Both the position numbers and the translations under genes were made by a program. A stretch of DNA of 64,000 bases from Clostridiales bacterium PH28_bin88 (GTDB lineage Bacteria; Bacillota; PH28-bin88), in assembly GCA_000987045.1 (NCBI GenBank), contig LAKY01000050.1, forward strand, positions 124,001 to 188,000. Direction: 5' to 3'. A model generated the notes under the pieces. That model saw nothing but the letters and a program-made list of their open reading frames with translations, ran no database searches and had not been told where the DNA came from. Below are positions 17,271 to 26,179 of the stretch, piece after piece; the first letter of the stretch is position 1, and every line of letters starts with the position of its first letter.

Positions 17271-17582
17271 ATGTTTTACCGCGCTAAAAAGCTGGTGGTG
17301 GTGGCGGAAGCGGCCATCAAGCAGGAGATCCTTGACCTGGCCCTCCGGGAGGGCGCGCAGGGCTATACCGTGCAGGATGCCTACGGGTATGGCAGGCGGG
17401 GAGTGCGCCGGGGCAATCATATCCCCCTGGGTGGCAACGGCTCCAAAAACGTGCGCATCGAGATCCTGGCTGGGGAGCAGACGGCAAGGCGGATTGCCGA
17501 AGCCTTGACTCAGCAGGTATTTCCCAACTATGCGGGAATTTTGTACCTGGCTGACGTGGAAACAGTCCGGGAGTTTGTATAG
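17271..17582 (+). CDS. sbtB: PII-like signalling protein, SbtB type
   Basis: 103 residues with GGAGG before the ATG. The order KKLVVVAEAAIKQEIL, GAQGYTVQDAYGYGRRGVR, KNVRIEILAG and YAGILYL matches SbtB, the trimeric PII homologue that binds SbtA and senses adenine nucleotides such as cAMP, ADP and c-di-AMP. The T-loop region (about 38-50) is short, and the C-terminal cysteine-bearing extension of cyanobacterial SbtB is missing. It follows sbtA directly and presumably gates that transporter. Confidence 0.82.
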   Translation: MFYRAKKLVVVAEAAIKQEILDLALREGAQGYTVQDAYGYGRRGVRRGNHIPLGGNGSKNVRIEILAGEQTARRIAEALTQQVFPNYAGILYLADVETVREFV

Positions 17583-17624
17583 CGGGTAAGTCAGCTAAAC
17601 CATATCCTGAAGGGGAGTAGAGAG

Positions 17625-18764
17625 GTGTTAAAGTTTACCGGGCAACAGGAACGGTTGAGGAAAGTGGTCAAAGAGTTTGCGGAAAAAGAGATTGCCCCTA
17701 TTGCGGACAAGCTGGATGCGGAAGACACCTGTCCCGCCGACCTGCTGATGCAGATGGGCCAACTGGGATTTAACGGCGTTTTTGTACCTGCCCAGTACGG
17801 TGGTGCCGGCCTGGGTTATACCGAAAGGACCATCATCCTGGAGGAGATTGCCCGCTACTCTGCCGGCCTGGCCATGGCCCTGATGACCCACCACCTGGGC
17901 GTGGCAACCATCCTGCACTACGGCGGCGAGGAACAGAGGAAGAAGTACCTGCCTGACCTGTGTTCCGGAAGGAAGCTAGCTGGGCTGGCGGTTACCGAAC
18001 CGTCCGGAGGGTCGGATTTCATGGGCCAGCAATCTACCGGTCGATTAATCGACGGGGAGTGGGTGCTGAAGGGTCGCAAGTGCTTCATCACCAATTCTCA
18101 CAACGCGGACGTAACGGTATTGACGGTACGCACCGGCGAAGACGCCAGGGGGCGGGCCCAGCTGACCGCCTTTCTGGTGGACGCGGGGACAAAAGGTTTT
18201 GGGCCAGGCCACAAGGAAAGAAAGTTTGGGTTACGGGGATCTTATATGGGTGACTTGAACCTGAATGACGTCCAGGTGGGCGAGGATGCGGTGCTGGGTG
18301 GAGTCGGAGAAGGCACCAGGCTGGGGCTGGCGGTTATCGGCGAGATAAGCCGGTCGGGTACAGCCGCCATTGGCTTGGGTATCCTGCGGGCCTGCCTGGA
18401 GGAATCCATCAAGTTTGCCAGGGAGAGGATCATTTACGGCAAACCTCTGGCCAGGCTGACCAATATCCAGTTTATTATCGCTCATAACCGTACCGATTAC
18501 GAGGCCGGTCGGCTCATGACCTACCATGCGGTGGGGATGCAGGACGCTGGGCTTCCCTGCGTTACCGAGGTGGCGATGGCCAAATTCCTTGTTTGCGAGG
18601 CTGCAGTGAACGCCGCCAAGCGAACCATCGACCTGATGGGAGGTTATGGCGTGGTCAACGACTGTCCTGTGGGCCGCTACCTGCGGGATGCGGTGGCTAC
18701 CATACCTGCCAGCGGGACTTCCCACATCATGCAAGTGGTCATCGCCAGTGGAACCCTGGTATAG
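17625..18764 (+). CDS. Acyl-CoA dehydrogenase family flavoprotein
   Basis: 379 residues from GTG, normal length. FAD-binding signatures are present: LAVTEPSGGSDF near 126-137 and KCFITNSHNADV near 152-163. The C-terminal helix bundle has ERIIYGKPLARLTNIQ and GGYGVVNDCPVGRYLRD. At the place where most relatives have the catalytic glutamate (YEGT), this protein reads PASGTSHIMQ. The base could be supplied from elsewhere, as in isovaleryl-CoA-type enzymes, or the reaction may differ. It lies 42 bases after the PII-like gene. Substrate cannot be assigned. Confidence 0.85.
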   Translation: MLKFTGQQERLRKVVKEFAEKEIAPIADKLDAEDTCPADLLMQMGQLGFNGVFVPAQYGGAGLGYTERTIILEEIARYSAGLAMALMTHHLGVATILHYGGEEQRKKYLPDLCSGRKLAGLAVTEPSGGSDFMGQQSTGRLIDGEWVLKGRKCFITNSHNADVTVLTVRTGEDARGRAQLTAFLVDAGTKGFGPGHKERKFGLRGSYMGDLNLNDVQVGEDAVLGGVGEGTRLGLAVIGEISRSGTAAIGLGILRACLEESIKFARERIIYGKPLARLTNIQFIIAHNRTDYEAGRLMTYHAVGMQDAGLPCVTEVAMAKFLVCEAAVNAAKRTIDLMGGYGVVNDCPVGRYLRDAVATIPASGTSHIMQVVIASGTLV

Positions 18765-18810
18765 CATCAAGAGGCTATCTTGATGATGGTATTGCCATAA
18801 CCCCAAAGGG

Positions 18811-19008
18811 GTGCAGATCCTGGGAGCCTGCCTGGGGCTGGGTATAGATTCGACGGATTTACGGCACGAGTTAACTAAACTTAGCCTACTGGGATTTGCA
18901 TTACAGGCAACGAAAGTGATAAAATGCGGGATTGCCGAGAGGAACTTAGAGATACCTAACCTGTTCGGGGGGTTGCTGGGGTCGCGGTTAGCACAGGAAA
19001 AGGGGTGA
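18811..19008 (+). pseudogene. larC: larC N-terminal remnant
   Basis: The 65 codons read ILGACLGLGIDSTDLRHELT and on through LSLLGFALQATKVIKCGI, which follow the N-terminal part of LarC (LGALLDLGVD..LREELAKLGL.GF..EVERV..CGI). The very start (the FSGISGDM part) and the whole nickel-binding C-terminal region are missing. The piece directly precedes larB, the usual neighbour of larC, which supports the reading. LarC inserts nickel into the pincer cofactor of lactate racemase. Confidence 0.6.
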
Positions 19009-19020
19009 AAGAAGAGCATT

Positions 19021-19782
19021 ATGCACACTAAACATTTGGTTACGCTGTTAGAAGACTATAAAGCTGGTAAGACAAGCATCACAGAGGTCTTGAAAGAACT
19101 GAAAAAACTCCCTTATGAAGACCTGGAATTTGCAAAAGTAGATCATCACCGGGCTTTAAGAAACGGCTTCCCGGAAGTAATATTCTGCCAGGGTAAGACT
19201 GTGGAGCAAGTGGTCAAGATCTTTCAAAGCTTAGCCGAACGCAACTGCAATATACTGGCCACCCGGGCGGGGCAAGAGATGTTTAATGCCATACAGCCCT
19301 TGTATCCCCAGGCAAAATACCACCAGTTGGCGAGAATTGTTAGCATGACCACTGAAGAGGTGAAAATCTCCTCCCGCAAAATCCTGGTGCTCTCCGCGGG
19401 CACTGCTGATATTCCTGTGGCGGAAGAGGCGGTAGTGACCGCTGAAGTTATGGGGCACGAGGTAGAAAGGGTTTACGATGTGGGGGTGGCTGGAATCCAC
19501 CGTCTCCTGGCCTACTATGATCGACTCCATTCTGCTGCGGTAATCATTGTTGTGGCGGGAATGGAAGGGGCCCTGGCCAGTGTAGTAGGCGGTTTAGTGG
19601 ATGTACCCGTTATTGCGGTACCTACCAGTGTAGGCTATGGAGCTAACTTTAACGGTCTGTCAGCACTGCTGACCATGCTCAACAGTTGCGCCAAGGGTAT
19701 CGGCGTTGTAAATATTGATAACGGGTTTGGCGCGGCGGCTTTGGCTGACGCCATTATACGGAGCGGGCTAACCCCTGATTGA
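19021..19782 (+). CDS. larB: Pyridinium-3,5-biscarboxylic acid mononucleotide synthase
   Basis: 253 residues. LarB carboxylates and hydrolyses nicotinate adenine dinucleotide with CO2, the first step to the nickel-pincer cofactor. The N-terminal part (FAKVDHHRALRNGFPEVIFCQGKT) is typical of LarB. The C-terminal half is the PurE-like domain: VLSAGTADIPVAEEA near 122-136, VAGMEGALASVVGGLVDVPVIAVPTSVGYG near 177-206. No larE or lactate racemase gene is in view and only a scrap of larC precedes it, so here it is an orphan. It is the third PurE-fold protein in 8 kb. Confidence 0.9.
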   Translation: MHTKHLVTLLEDYKAGKTSITEVLKELKKLPYEDLEFAKVDHHRALRNGFPEVIFCQGKTVEQVVKIFQSLAERNCNILATRAGQEMFNAIQPLYPQAKYHQLARIVSMTTEEVKISSRKILVLSAGTADIPVAEEAVVTAEVMGHEVERVYDVGVAGIHRLLAYYDRLHSAAVIIVVAGMEGALASVVGGLVDVPVIAVPTSVGYGANFNGLSALLTMLNSCAKGIGVVNIDNGFGAAALADAIIRSGLTPD

Positions 19783-19807
19783 CACAAAGGAATTTATAGC
19801 GTATAAT
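19779..19807 (+). promoter_or_regulatory. Consensus sigma-A promoter for the riboswitch transcript
   Basis: TTGACA (19779-19784) and TATAAT (19802-19807) are exactly 17 bases apart, a perfect vegetative promoter. It overlaps the larB stop codon and drives the riboswitch leader that follows. Confidence 0.85.
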
Positions 19808-19825
19808 TTAATCCGATCGAAATGA

Positions 19826-19974
19826 CAAAAGGGGAGTAGCTCGTAGGCCGTGCGGCCTGCCGGACAGGGCGACAGTACGCTTTGGCAAGAGCCGCCCTGG
19901 CCCCAAGGGAGTTGCTTTGGGAGCAAGACCTTTGTTTGGTGCTGGTTTATTGTTGCACTGAACAAAGGTTTTTT
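19826..19974 (+). promoter_or_regulatory. yybP-ykoY manganese riboswitch with terminator
   Basis: The leader begins AAAAGGGGAGTAGCTCG (19827) and ends its aptamer with GAGCAAGACCTTT (19921-19933), the two conserved blocks of the yybP-ykoY family, which bind Mn2+. The conserved CCTTTGTT (19929-19936) can instead pair with AACAAAGG (19961-19968), followed by TTTTTT: a terminator. Binding of manganese should hold the aptamer and allow readthrough into the HAD gene and the P-type ATPase downstream. Confidence 0.88.
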
Positions 19975-20014
19975 ATTCGTTGAAACAAATGCTGCTTGCA
20001 GGAGGAAGGATTGA

Positions 20015-20770
20015 ATGGACATCAACCCTACCATGGCGCGCATGCGTGCTGTAACTTTTGACGCCTACGGGACGCTTTTTAATATCGAGGGCGTGCATAC
20101 TAAAGCTACAGAACTGATATTACAAGCCAACTCCTTTCCCGCCGACCCTGTAGCATTTCACCAGGAGTGGGACCGGTTTGCCGACAAACTAATTTTGCGG
20201 GGACCTTTCTTCAAGCTATGGGAGGTTTTTGATCAGGCATTGGATATGACCTTCAGGCAGTTCGGCTTCCATGGAAGGCGAGTTCCCGGTGACCTGGAAA
20301 TATGGTTGCGAATGATAGAAAACTGTCCGGTTTATTCCGCTGCCCCGGTGGTAGTTGAGGCTGTGGGCCGGAAGTTCCTGACGGCCTTGATTTCCAACAC
20401 AGACAATCACGAATTATCTGTAGCGTTATTGAGACATGGACTAAAATTCAATGCTGTCGTTACCTCGGAAGATACCAGGGCTTACAAACCATCACCTGCA
20501 ATTTTTCAGCAGGCGGCTTACCTTTTAGGATGCGACCCGGAAGAGATCTTGCACGTGGGAGATTCTTTCTTTGCCGATGTGGTGGGCGCCAAATCCTTTG
20601 GCGCTACCGCCGTATGGTTGAATCGTAAAAAGATAAATCTGCAAAGCCAGCCTGTGCAACCCGATTATACAATTGAATGTCTGGAGGAAGTTCTAGACAT
20701 CACCGGAATTTGCATTCCTGGTGATAATAATGACGAAAAGCGGACTTTTCACCCTGAACCGTCCGAGTAG
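20015..20770 (+). CDS. HAD-superfamily hydrolase
   Basis: 251 residues from ATG with GCAGGAGGAAGG upstream. HAD motif I is FDAYGTLFN (aspartates near 15 and 17), the second position being Y-G-T-L as in haloacid-dehalogenase-like subfamily members. Motif II is LISNTDNH, motif III is the lysine in RAYKPSPAIF, and motif IV is HVGDSFFADVVGA. A helical cap lies between motifs I and II. It is the first gene behind the manganese riboswitch, so Mn2+ should raise its expression. Substrate unknown. Confidence 0.85.
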   Translation: MDINPTMARMRAVTFDAYGTLFNIEGVHTKATELILQANSFPADPVAFHQEWDRFADKLILRGPFFKLWEVFDQALDMTFRQFGFHGRRVPGDLEIWLRMIENCPVYSAAPVVVEAVGRKFLTALISNTDNHELSVALLRHGLKFNAVVTSEDTRAYKPSPAIFQQAAYLLGCDPEEILHVGDSFFADVVGAKSFGATAVWLNRKKINLQSQPVQPDYTIECLEEVLDITGICIPGDNNDEKRTFHPEPSE

Positions 20771-20957
20771 GTAATTGAGGTTAACCGGTTATGAAGACCG
20801 GACCCTGTATCGCCTACTGAAGTTGGAGCCGGTGACAGGGAAGAGGAAGTAAGTTAATCCCTGGTAGAGATGGTGTGATGCCGTGACTGGATGGTCTTAT
20901 TAGTGATCTAGTTAGTGATGAAGTAATTGTCATGCTAATCTGAGAGGAGAATATGAG

Positions 20958-23657
20958 TTGCAAGAAAAGAAGTGGTACGCCGTGGAGATCCAGCAGGCCT
21001 GCCAGGAGCTGCGGTCTGACTTGTATCAGGGGCTAGATCAAGAGGAGGCCGGCAGGCGATTAAGGAACTATGGCCCCAATGTCCTTAAAGAGCCGCCGCC
21101 CCGCAGCTTTTTTTCCATGTTTATGGGCCAGTTGAAGGAAATATTGGTGTTGATCCTGATTGGAGCTGCGCTTATCTCAGGTATCCTGGGTGAATGGGAA
21201 GATTCCGTTGTCATCCTCGTCATCGTGGTGCTGAATGCTGCTCTGGGAGTGTATCAGGAGTATAAGGCTGAACAGTCCCTTAAAGCTTTGAAGGAAATGA
21301 CCAAACCTTTAGCCAAGGTGGTCCGGGGCGGGATAGTAACGCAGGTTGGCGTAGGAGACCTGGTTCCCGGTGATGTGGTGCTGCTGGATGCGGGAGATTC
21401 TGTTCCGGCTGACGCCAGGCTGATCGAAGCGGCCTCCCTGCGGGTCAACGAAGCTGCCTTAACCGGTGAGTCAGTGCCGGCGGAAAAGGATCCTGCCTTG
21501 GTAGCGGTTGGTGAAGTTTCGGTGGGAGACCAGAAAAACATGGTGTTCATGGGTACTGCTGTTACCGGTGGGCGAGGTAGAGCCCTGGTAGTGGAAACAG
21601 GGATGCACACCCAACTGGGCCGGATCGCTCAACTGCTCCAGGAGACGCATCCAGAACCTACCCCGCTACAGCGGCGGTTAGCTGAACTGGGTAAACTCCT
21701 GGGAATGGCCGCGGGAGTCATCGTGGCCCTGGTGTTTGTCACCGGGCTGTTGCGCGGCGAAGATATACTGGAAATGTTTATGACAGCCATCAGCCTGGCA
21801 GTAGCGGCAGTTCCGGAAGGACTGCCCGCAGTAGTGACCATTGTGCTGGCGCTGGGCGTGACCAGGATGAGCCACCGCCGGGCTGTGATCAGGAAACTCC
21901 CGGCTGTAGAAACCCTGGGTACCGCCACCGTGATTTGTTCTGACAAGACGGGTACCCTTACCAAAAATGAAATGACAGTTACCCAGATTTATAGTGACGG
22001 TAACTTATGGCAGGTTACTGGCGCCGGTTACCAACCTGATGGGCGGTTTTTAGACCAGAACGGGAATGAAGTAGCTCCTTTAACTGATCGCAACCTGGAA
22101 TTAATGCTTTTAGGCGGGTTATTAAACAGTGACGCGCGATTGGAGGAGACTGGAAAAGGTTACCGGGTAATCGGAGATCCCACCGAGGGAGCACTGGTAG
22201 TGGCGGCAAGCAAAGCAGGTTTAACCAGGGAGAAGGCGGAGAAGACCTACCCCCGACTGGCCGAAATTCCCTTTGATTCCGCCCGCAAGATGATGACTAC
22301 TTTCCATCATATGGATGAAACGATCTGGTCCTTTACCAAGGGAGCACCCGATATGCTGCTGGTACGCTGTACTGAGATAATGACACGGCAAGGAGTTGTT
22401 CCCTTAACTGAAGAAACTCGTACCTGGCTGCTAGAAATCAACTCTCAACTGGCGTCCCAGGGGCAGCGGATATTAGCCCTGGCTATCCGCCGCTGGCCTG
22501 AAGTTCCAGATGACCCGTTACCGGAAACCGCCGAGCGGGATTTGACCTTTGTCGGTTTCTTTGCTATGCAGGATCCACCACGACCCGAGGCCAAGGAAGC
22601 AGTGCTGGTCAGCCGCCGGGCGGGCATCCGCACGGTAATGATCACCGGTGACCACCAGGAGACCGCCATGGCCATCGCCAGGGAACTGGGTATCTGGCAG
22701 CAGGGGGACGGCGCCCTGACCGGTGCTCAACTGAAGCAGATGGATGAAGAGCAATTGAAAGAGGCAGTGGACCATACCACGGTCTACGCCAGGGTGTCCC
22801 CCGAGGATAAGCTCCGCATTGTGGCAGCTTTAAAGGAGTACAACCATGTGGTAGCCATGACCGGCGACGGTGTCAACGACGCCCCGGCACTGAAACGGGC
22901 CGATATCGGGGCCGCCATGGGGATCACCGGTACCGAGGTAGCCAAAGAGGCCTCGGATATGGTACTGTTGGACGATAACTTTGCCACCATCGTCAGTGCG
23001 GTGGAGGAGGGACGAACCATCTACGCTAATATTCGCAAGTCCATCCAGTACCTGCTTTCCTGCAACGCCGGTGAGATTGTAGCTATCTTTTCTGCCATAC
23101 TGGCAGGATTGGGCAGCCCTCTGACCCCCATCCAGATCTTATGGTTAAACCTGGTTACTGACGGTCCGCCCGCCCTGGCCCTGGGCCTGGAGCCACCCGA
23201 AAAGGGCGTCATGGACCTGCCGCCCCGCAAGCCTGATGAGGGGGTATTTGCCGGGGGCGTGGGTACCAAGATCCTGTGGCAGGGTGCCTTAATTGGGTTG
23301 CTGTCCCTGGCCTCCTACTGGTTGGCTCTCAGTTGGGGACGGACCCTGGAAGAAGCCCATACCATGGCTTTTGTAACCATGGCCATGTCGCAACTGGTAC
23401 ATTCCTTTAACGTCCGGAGCATGGATCAATCCCTCTTTGCCCTAGGATTAGGTACCAACCGCAGTTTGGTGTACGCTTTTCTGGCGTCAGCGTCTCTTCA
23501 GGTGGCTGTGGTATTTATTCCCTTCCTGCGGCAAGTCTTTGAGACTGCGATGCTGCGGTCCAGCGACTGGGGAGTGGTTCTAACCATGAGCCTGATCCCC
23601 CTGGTGGCGGTGGAAATAAGTAAACTTTGGGGCAAGCTGGTAAACGGGATGAAATAG
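20958..23657 (+). CDS. P2-type cation ATPase, likely Mn2+ (or Ca2+) exporter
   Basis: 899 residues from TTG, with GAGAGGAGA 7 bases upstream. The order is complete for a calcium-type P-ATPase: cation-ATPase N-terminal domain, actuator motif [11 protein letters not shown] near 170-180, PEGLPAVV in membrane helix 4, phosphorylated aspartate in DKTGTLTKN (D329), nucleotide site KGAPD, and hinge [10 protein letters not shown] near 636-645. The C-terminal membrane domain has [12 protein letters not shown]. By family alone it would be called a calcium pump. The Mn2+ riboswitch two genes upstream makes manganese export the better guess, as for other yybP-ykoY-controlled P-ATPases. Confidence 0.92.
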   Translation: MQEKKWYAVEIQQACQELRSDLYQGLDQEEAGRRLRNYGPNVLKEPPPRSFFSMFMGQLKEILVLILIGAALISGILGEWEDSVVILVIVVLNAALGVYQEYKAEQSLKALKEMTKPLAKVVRGGIVTQVGVGDLVPGDVVLLDAGDSVPADARLIEAASLRVNEAALTGESVPAEKDPALVAVGEVSVGDQKNMVFMGTAVTGGRGRALVVETGMHTQLGRIAQLLQETHPEPTPLQRRLAELGKLLGMAAGVIVALVFVTGLLRGEDILEMFMTAISLAVAAVPEGLPAVVTIVLALGVTRMSHRRAVIRKLPAVETLGTATVICSDKTGTLTKNEMTVTQIYSDGNLWQVTGAGYQPDGRFLDQNGNEVAPLTDRNLELMLLGGLLNSDARLEETGKGYRVIGDPTEGALVVAASKAGLTREKAEKTYPRLAEIPFDSARKMMTTFHHMDETIWSFTKGAPDMLLVRCTEIMTRQGVVPLTEETRTWLLEINSQLASQGQRILALAIRRWPEVPDDPLPETAERDLTFVGFFAMQDPPRPEAKEAVLVSRRAGIRTVMITGDHQETAMAIARELGIWQQGDGALTGAQLKQMDEEQLKEAVDHTTVYARVSPEDKLRIVAALKEYNHVVAMTGDGVNDAPALKRADIGAAMGITGTEVAKEASDMVLLDDNFATIVSAVEEGRTIYANIRKSIQYLLSCNAGEIVAIFSAILAGLGSPLTPIQILWLNLVTDGPPALALGLEPPEKGVMDLPPRKPDEGVFAGGVGTKILWQGALIGLLSLASYWLALSWGRTLEEAHTMAFVTMAMSQLVHSFNVRSMDQSLFALGLGTNRSLVYAFLASASLQVAVVFIPFLRQVFETAMLRSSDWGVVLTMSLIPLVAVEISKLWGKLVNGMK

Positions 23658-23696
23658 TAGACTTCAGGAGTTTTTAGGACGAGGAGGCAGCTTTGG

Positions 23697-24260
23697 ATGC
23701 TTGAACTCTTAGCCATACACATGCTCCGAAAGAAGGTTGAAGCTATCGAGCGAATACAGCCTCTTTCTTGTCACAATGTACTTTTTGTTGACTGGCACAC
23801 GGCCACACAACAAATTCTAATTAAAGTGTTTGGGGAAAACTCATCGGAAGTCGCCGAATTTAAAAAGATTCGGTTTAAACCACGCCCACGCGAAGGGATT
23901 CCAGAAACGGGGACAAAGGAAGTGTTCCTATATGGGCTAGATGAAGCCCAAAAACTTCTTTTAAACGCCCAACAAAGGATTATTCCGAAAAGGTCCACGA
24001 ATTTTAAAAGCCGTAGATCACGGCCCCTTAATGCTTCAGACCCTGCCGGGGACGAAACTGTTGTTTTTGAGGCACTCTTATCCAAGGCTGTCACCATAGC
24101 GGATATTAAGGAGGTGCCGCAAGAGAGGCGTGAGAGACTAGACAAAATTCTGACCGATGCTTTTGAACTATTGACGGAAGATACCCCTAATCACAAACGG
24201 GTTAAGGAACTAAGCGGTCGGTTAACCAACGAGATGACTGATGTTCTTCGGAGGAGATAA
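23697..24260 (+). CDS. Hypothetical protein
   Basis: 187 residues from ATG with GAGGAGG 9 bases upstream, so translation looks real. No family recognised with confidence. The N-terminal 60 residues (hydrophobic strand, then WHTATQQILIKVFGENSSEVAEF) resemble a small domain often placed in front of other domains in bacterial nucleotide-binding or defence proteins, but no second domain follows. The middle is basic and the last 50 residues are charged helices ending RRR. No membrane segment or signal peptide. Lower GC than its neighbours. It stands between the cation ATPase and htpX without obvious link to either. Confidence 0.6.
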   Translation: MLELLAIHMLRKKVEAIERIQPLSCHNVLFVDWHTATQQILIKVFGENSSEVAEFKKIRFKPRPREGIPETGTKEVFLYGLDEAQKLLLNAQQRIIPKRSTNFKSRRSRPLNASDPAGDETVVFEALLSKAVTIADIKEVPQERRERLDKILTDAFELLTEDTPNHKRVKELSGRLTNEMTDVLRRR

Positions 24261-24344
24261 TTCCAAAAAGCCTTTGTTGTTTAGCCCGGCAGGCCATTTT
24301 CGGGAGCAATTATTGAGCAAAGGTTAAAGAGGAGGTAGGATTGG

Positions 24345-25244
24345 ATGGGGAACAGTTTCAAACCCTGGCTGTTAATGGGTATTCTTTCCATTCTGCTGGT
24401 AGTAATGGGAAAATTAATTGGTGGCCAGGGTGGGATGATGGTCTTCCTGTTGATCGCGGTGTTGATGAATTTTGCCGGCTACTGGTTCAGTGACCGTATT
24501 GCCATTAAAATGACCGGGTCCCAACCTCTGGCTGAACAAGACGCGCCGGAACTGTACGCCATGGTGCGGCGGCTGTGCCGGCAGGCGGGGCTGCCCATGC
24601 CCAAGCTGTACATTACGCCTTCACTTCAGCCCAATGCCTTTGCCACTGGCCGGGACCCCCACCATGCTTCCATCGCGGTTACCCAGGGGTTGTTGCAGGC
24701 GCTTTCCCAGGAAGAACTGGAAGGGGTGCTGGCCCATGAGCTGGCGCACATTAAAAACCGGGATATTCTCATCGGGTCGCTGGCGGCCATGGTGGCCGGC
24801 GCCATTACCATGATTGCCAATACCGCCCAGTGGGCACTGATGTTCGGCTTCGGCCGCAGGGAAGATGAAGGGGAGGGAGGGAGTCCCCTGGGACTTTTGG
24901 GTTCCCTGCTGATGATCATCGTAGCCCCGCTGGCGGCCACCCTGATCCAGATGGCCATCTCGCGGTCCCGCGAGTTTTACGCCGATGAGGCCGGCGCCGG
25001 CATGGCCGGGAACTCCAGGGGGCTGGCCCAGGCATTGCTCAAACTGGAGCGGGCCAGCGCCATGATGCCCATGGACGTCAACCCTGCCGCCGCGCACATG
25101 TTCATTGTGAACCCTTTGGCCGGGGAAAGCTTGCTACACCTTTTCAGTACCCACCCGCCCATCAGTGAACGGGTCAGCCGGCTGCGCCGGATGAAATTTG
25201 ATGAACCCCAGGAGGGAAGTTCAAGTGAAGTGCATGGACTGTGA
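24345..25244 (+). CDS. htpX: HtpX-type membrane zinc metalloprotease
   Basis: 299 residues. HtpX (M48B) degrades misfolded membrane proteins with its active site in the cytoplasm. Two hydrophobic segments at about 8-50 come before the catalytic domain. The zinc motif is HELAHIKNRD (H131, E132, H135), and the third ligand lies in REFYADEAGA near 210-219. Two more hydrophobic stretches sit between them (about 140-165 and 178-200). The C-terminal FSTHPPISERVSRLR is typical. Length is normal. The stop overlaps the next small gene. Confidence 0.93.
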   Translation: MGNSFKPWLLMGILSILLVVMGKLIGGQGGMMVFLLIAVLMNFAGYWFSDRIAIKMTGSQPLAEQDAPELYAMVRRLCRQAGLPMPKLYITPSLQPNAFATGRDPHHASIAVTQGLLQALSQEELEGVLAHELAHIKNRDILIGSLAAMVAGAITMIANTAQWALMFGFGRREDEGEGGSPLGLLGSLLMIIVAPLAATLIQMAISRSREFYADEAGAGMAGNSRGLAQALLKLERASAMMPMDVNPAAAHMFIVNPLAGESLLHLFSTHPPISERVSRLRRMKFDEPQEGSSSEVHGL

Positions 25245-25419
25245 TCAAAAAGCGGAGTTTCGTGTGAAAATCAATAGGGTACTGGGTGTTTATTGTGCTG
25301 ACTGTTGTATACGGCGTGTTTCCCCAGGCCTTACGGCCGAACTCCTCCGGAAGTTGGGTGGCTATAACCGAACGGATGGAAATGATCAGCGAAAAATAGC
25401 TACGGTTATGTTTCATTAA
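25225..25419 (+). CDS. Small four-cysteine protein
   Basis: 64 residues. GTG 25225 is chosen because GGAGGG stands about 10 bases before it; an ATG 27 bases earlier is in the same frame. It overlaps the end of htpX by 20 bases. It has CMDC near 3-6 and CADCC near 26-30, a likely treble-clef or zinc-ribbon site. The rest is basic. No known family named. Probably translated together with htpX. Confidence 0.5.
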   Translation: MKCMDCDQKAEFRVKINRVLGVYCADCCIRRVSPGLTAELLRKLGGYNRTDGNDQRKIATVMFH

Positions 25420-25464
25420 TTCGAAAGGCGTCTACTGCACTCTTATTACAAAGAAGGGGTTAGC

Positions 25465-25680
25465 ATGGACAGATTCTGCTTGATCTGTGGTCTAAATAAA
25501 TTAATAGGAGTAGAAGAACTAGAGCAGGGAATTTGTGATGAGTGTAATACGGAAATCAATATTGTGAAGCAACGAAAACTAACCAGCAAGGTATCCTCTA
25601 CCGCGGGTAGTCAAAGTTTGCGAAAAACCAGCTTACAACAGAAAGCTCAGAAGGCTGTTCTGCCCCATCAATGTGATTAG
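25465..25680 (+). CDS. Small zinc-finger protein, possibly Gin-like
   Basis: 71 residues from ATG behind AAGAAGGGG. The N-terminal half has CLIC near 5-8 and CDEC near 24-27 with the spacing of a small zinc finger; the rest is basic and lysine-rich. The CxxC...GI-C-x2-C pattern recalls Gin (CsfB), the anti-sigma-G factor of spore formers, but the match is short and the residues between are only loosely similar. I would call it a zinc-binding hypothetical with Gin as one possibility. Confidence 0.5.
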   Translation: MDRFCLICGLNKLIGVEELEQGICDECNTEINIVKQRKLTSKVSSTAGSQSLRKTSLQQKAQKAVLPHQCD

Positions 25681-25767
25681 GGCAACCTCGTGGGCGGGAA
25701 ACAATAGCTTCCATGACCGGTATGGGTAAAGAGGGGCCAGGCTGGGCCTTTCACCGGTTTCCTTGCG

Positions 25768-25974
25768 TTGGTAAGAACAGGACGGTATAATGGCTTCAGG
25801 GGTGGTGCGCCAAAAAAGACCGTGGTCAACCCGCACATCAAGTTTACTTACGAGGACTACTGCCTGATGCCGGAAGACCGGCACTACGAACTGATCGGTG
25901 GGGAGTTTTTCGTGGTCCCGTCGCCCAGCGTGATCCACCAGCGGGTGGCCGCCAACCTGGAAGCTATCTGTTAA
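25768..25974 (+). pseudogene. Uma2/DUF820-family nuclease fragment
   Basis: From about 25820 the frame reads KFTYEDYCLMPEDRHYELIG, then GEFFVVPSPSVIHQRVAANLE, the N-terminal quarter of Uma2-family proteins (restriction-endonuclease-like fold). It stops at TAA after about 50 homologous residues, before the catalytic core. No ribosome site is clear. The family is common in multiple copies in such genomes, and this is a dead copy. Confidence 0.65.
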
Positions 25975-26023
25975 TCTGGATGAAGTGTTTTAGTTTTCCG
26001 GTTGTGTAAAGCAGGAGCGTACC

Positions 26024-26047
26024 GGGCGAAACTTTTCGCCCTATTTT
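26024..26047. terminator. Intrinsic terminator
   Basis: GGGCGAAA (26024-26031) pairs with TTTTCGCCC (26033-26041) and is followed by TATTTTT. It isolates the exchanger gene from what comes before. Confidence 0.65.
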
Positions 26048-26179
26048 TGTTCGAATGGGGAGCAGCAACTGCGGGCGGCGGCTCCAGTTTTTCTGACGGC
26101 GTATCCGCGGAGATTCAAGAACGTCGGGTGACCCGGAGGTAGTCACCCCAAGGAAACCTGTAGCGGGAGAGGTGTTAGA

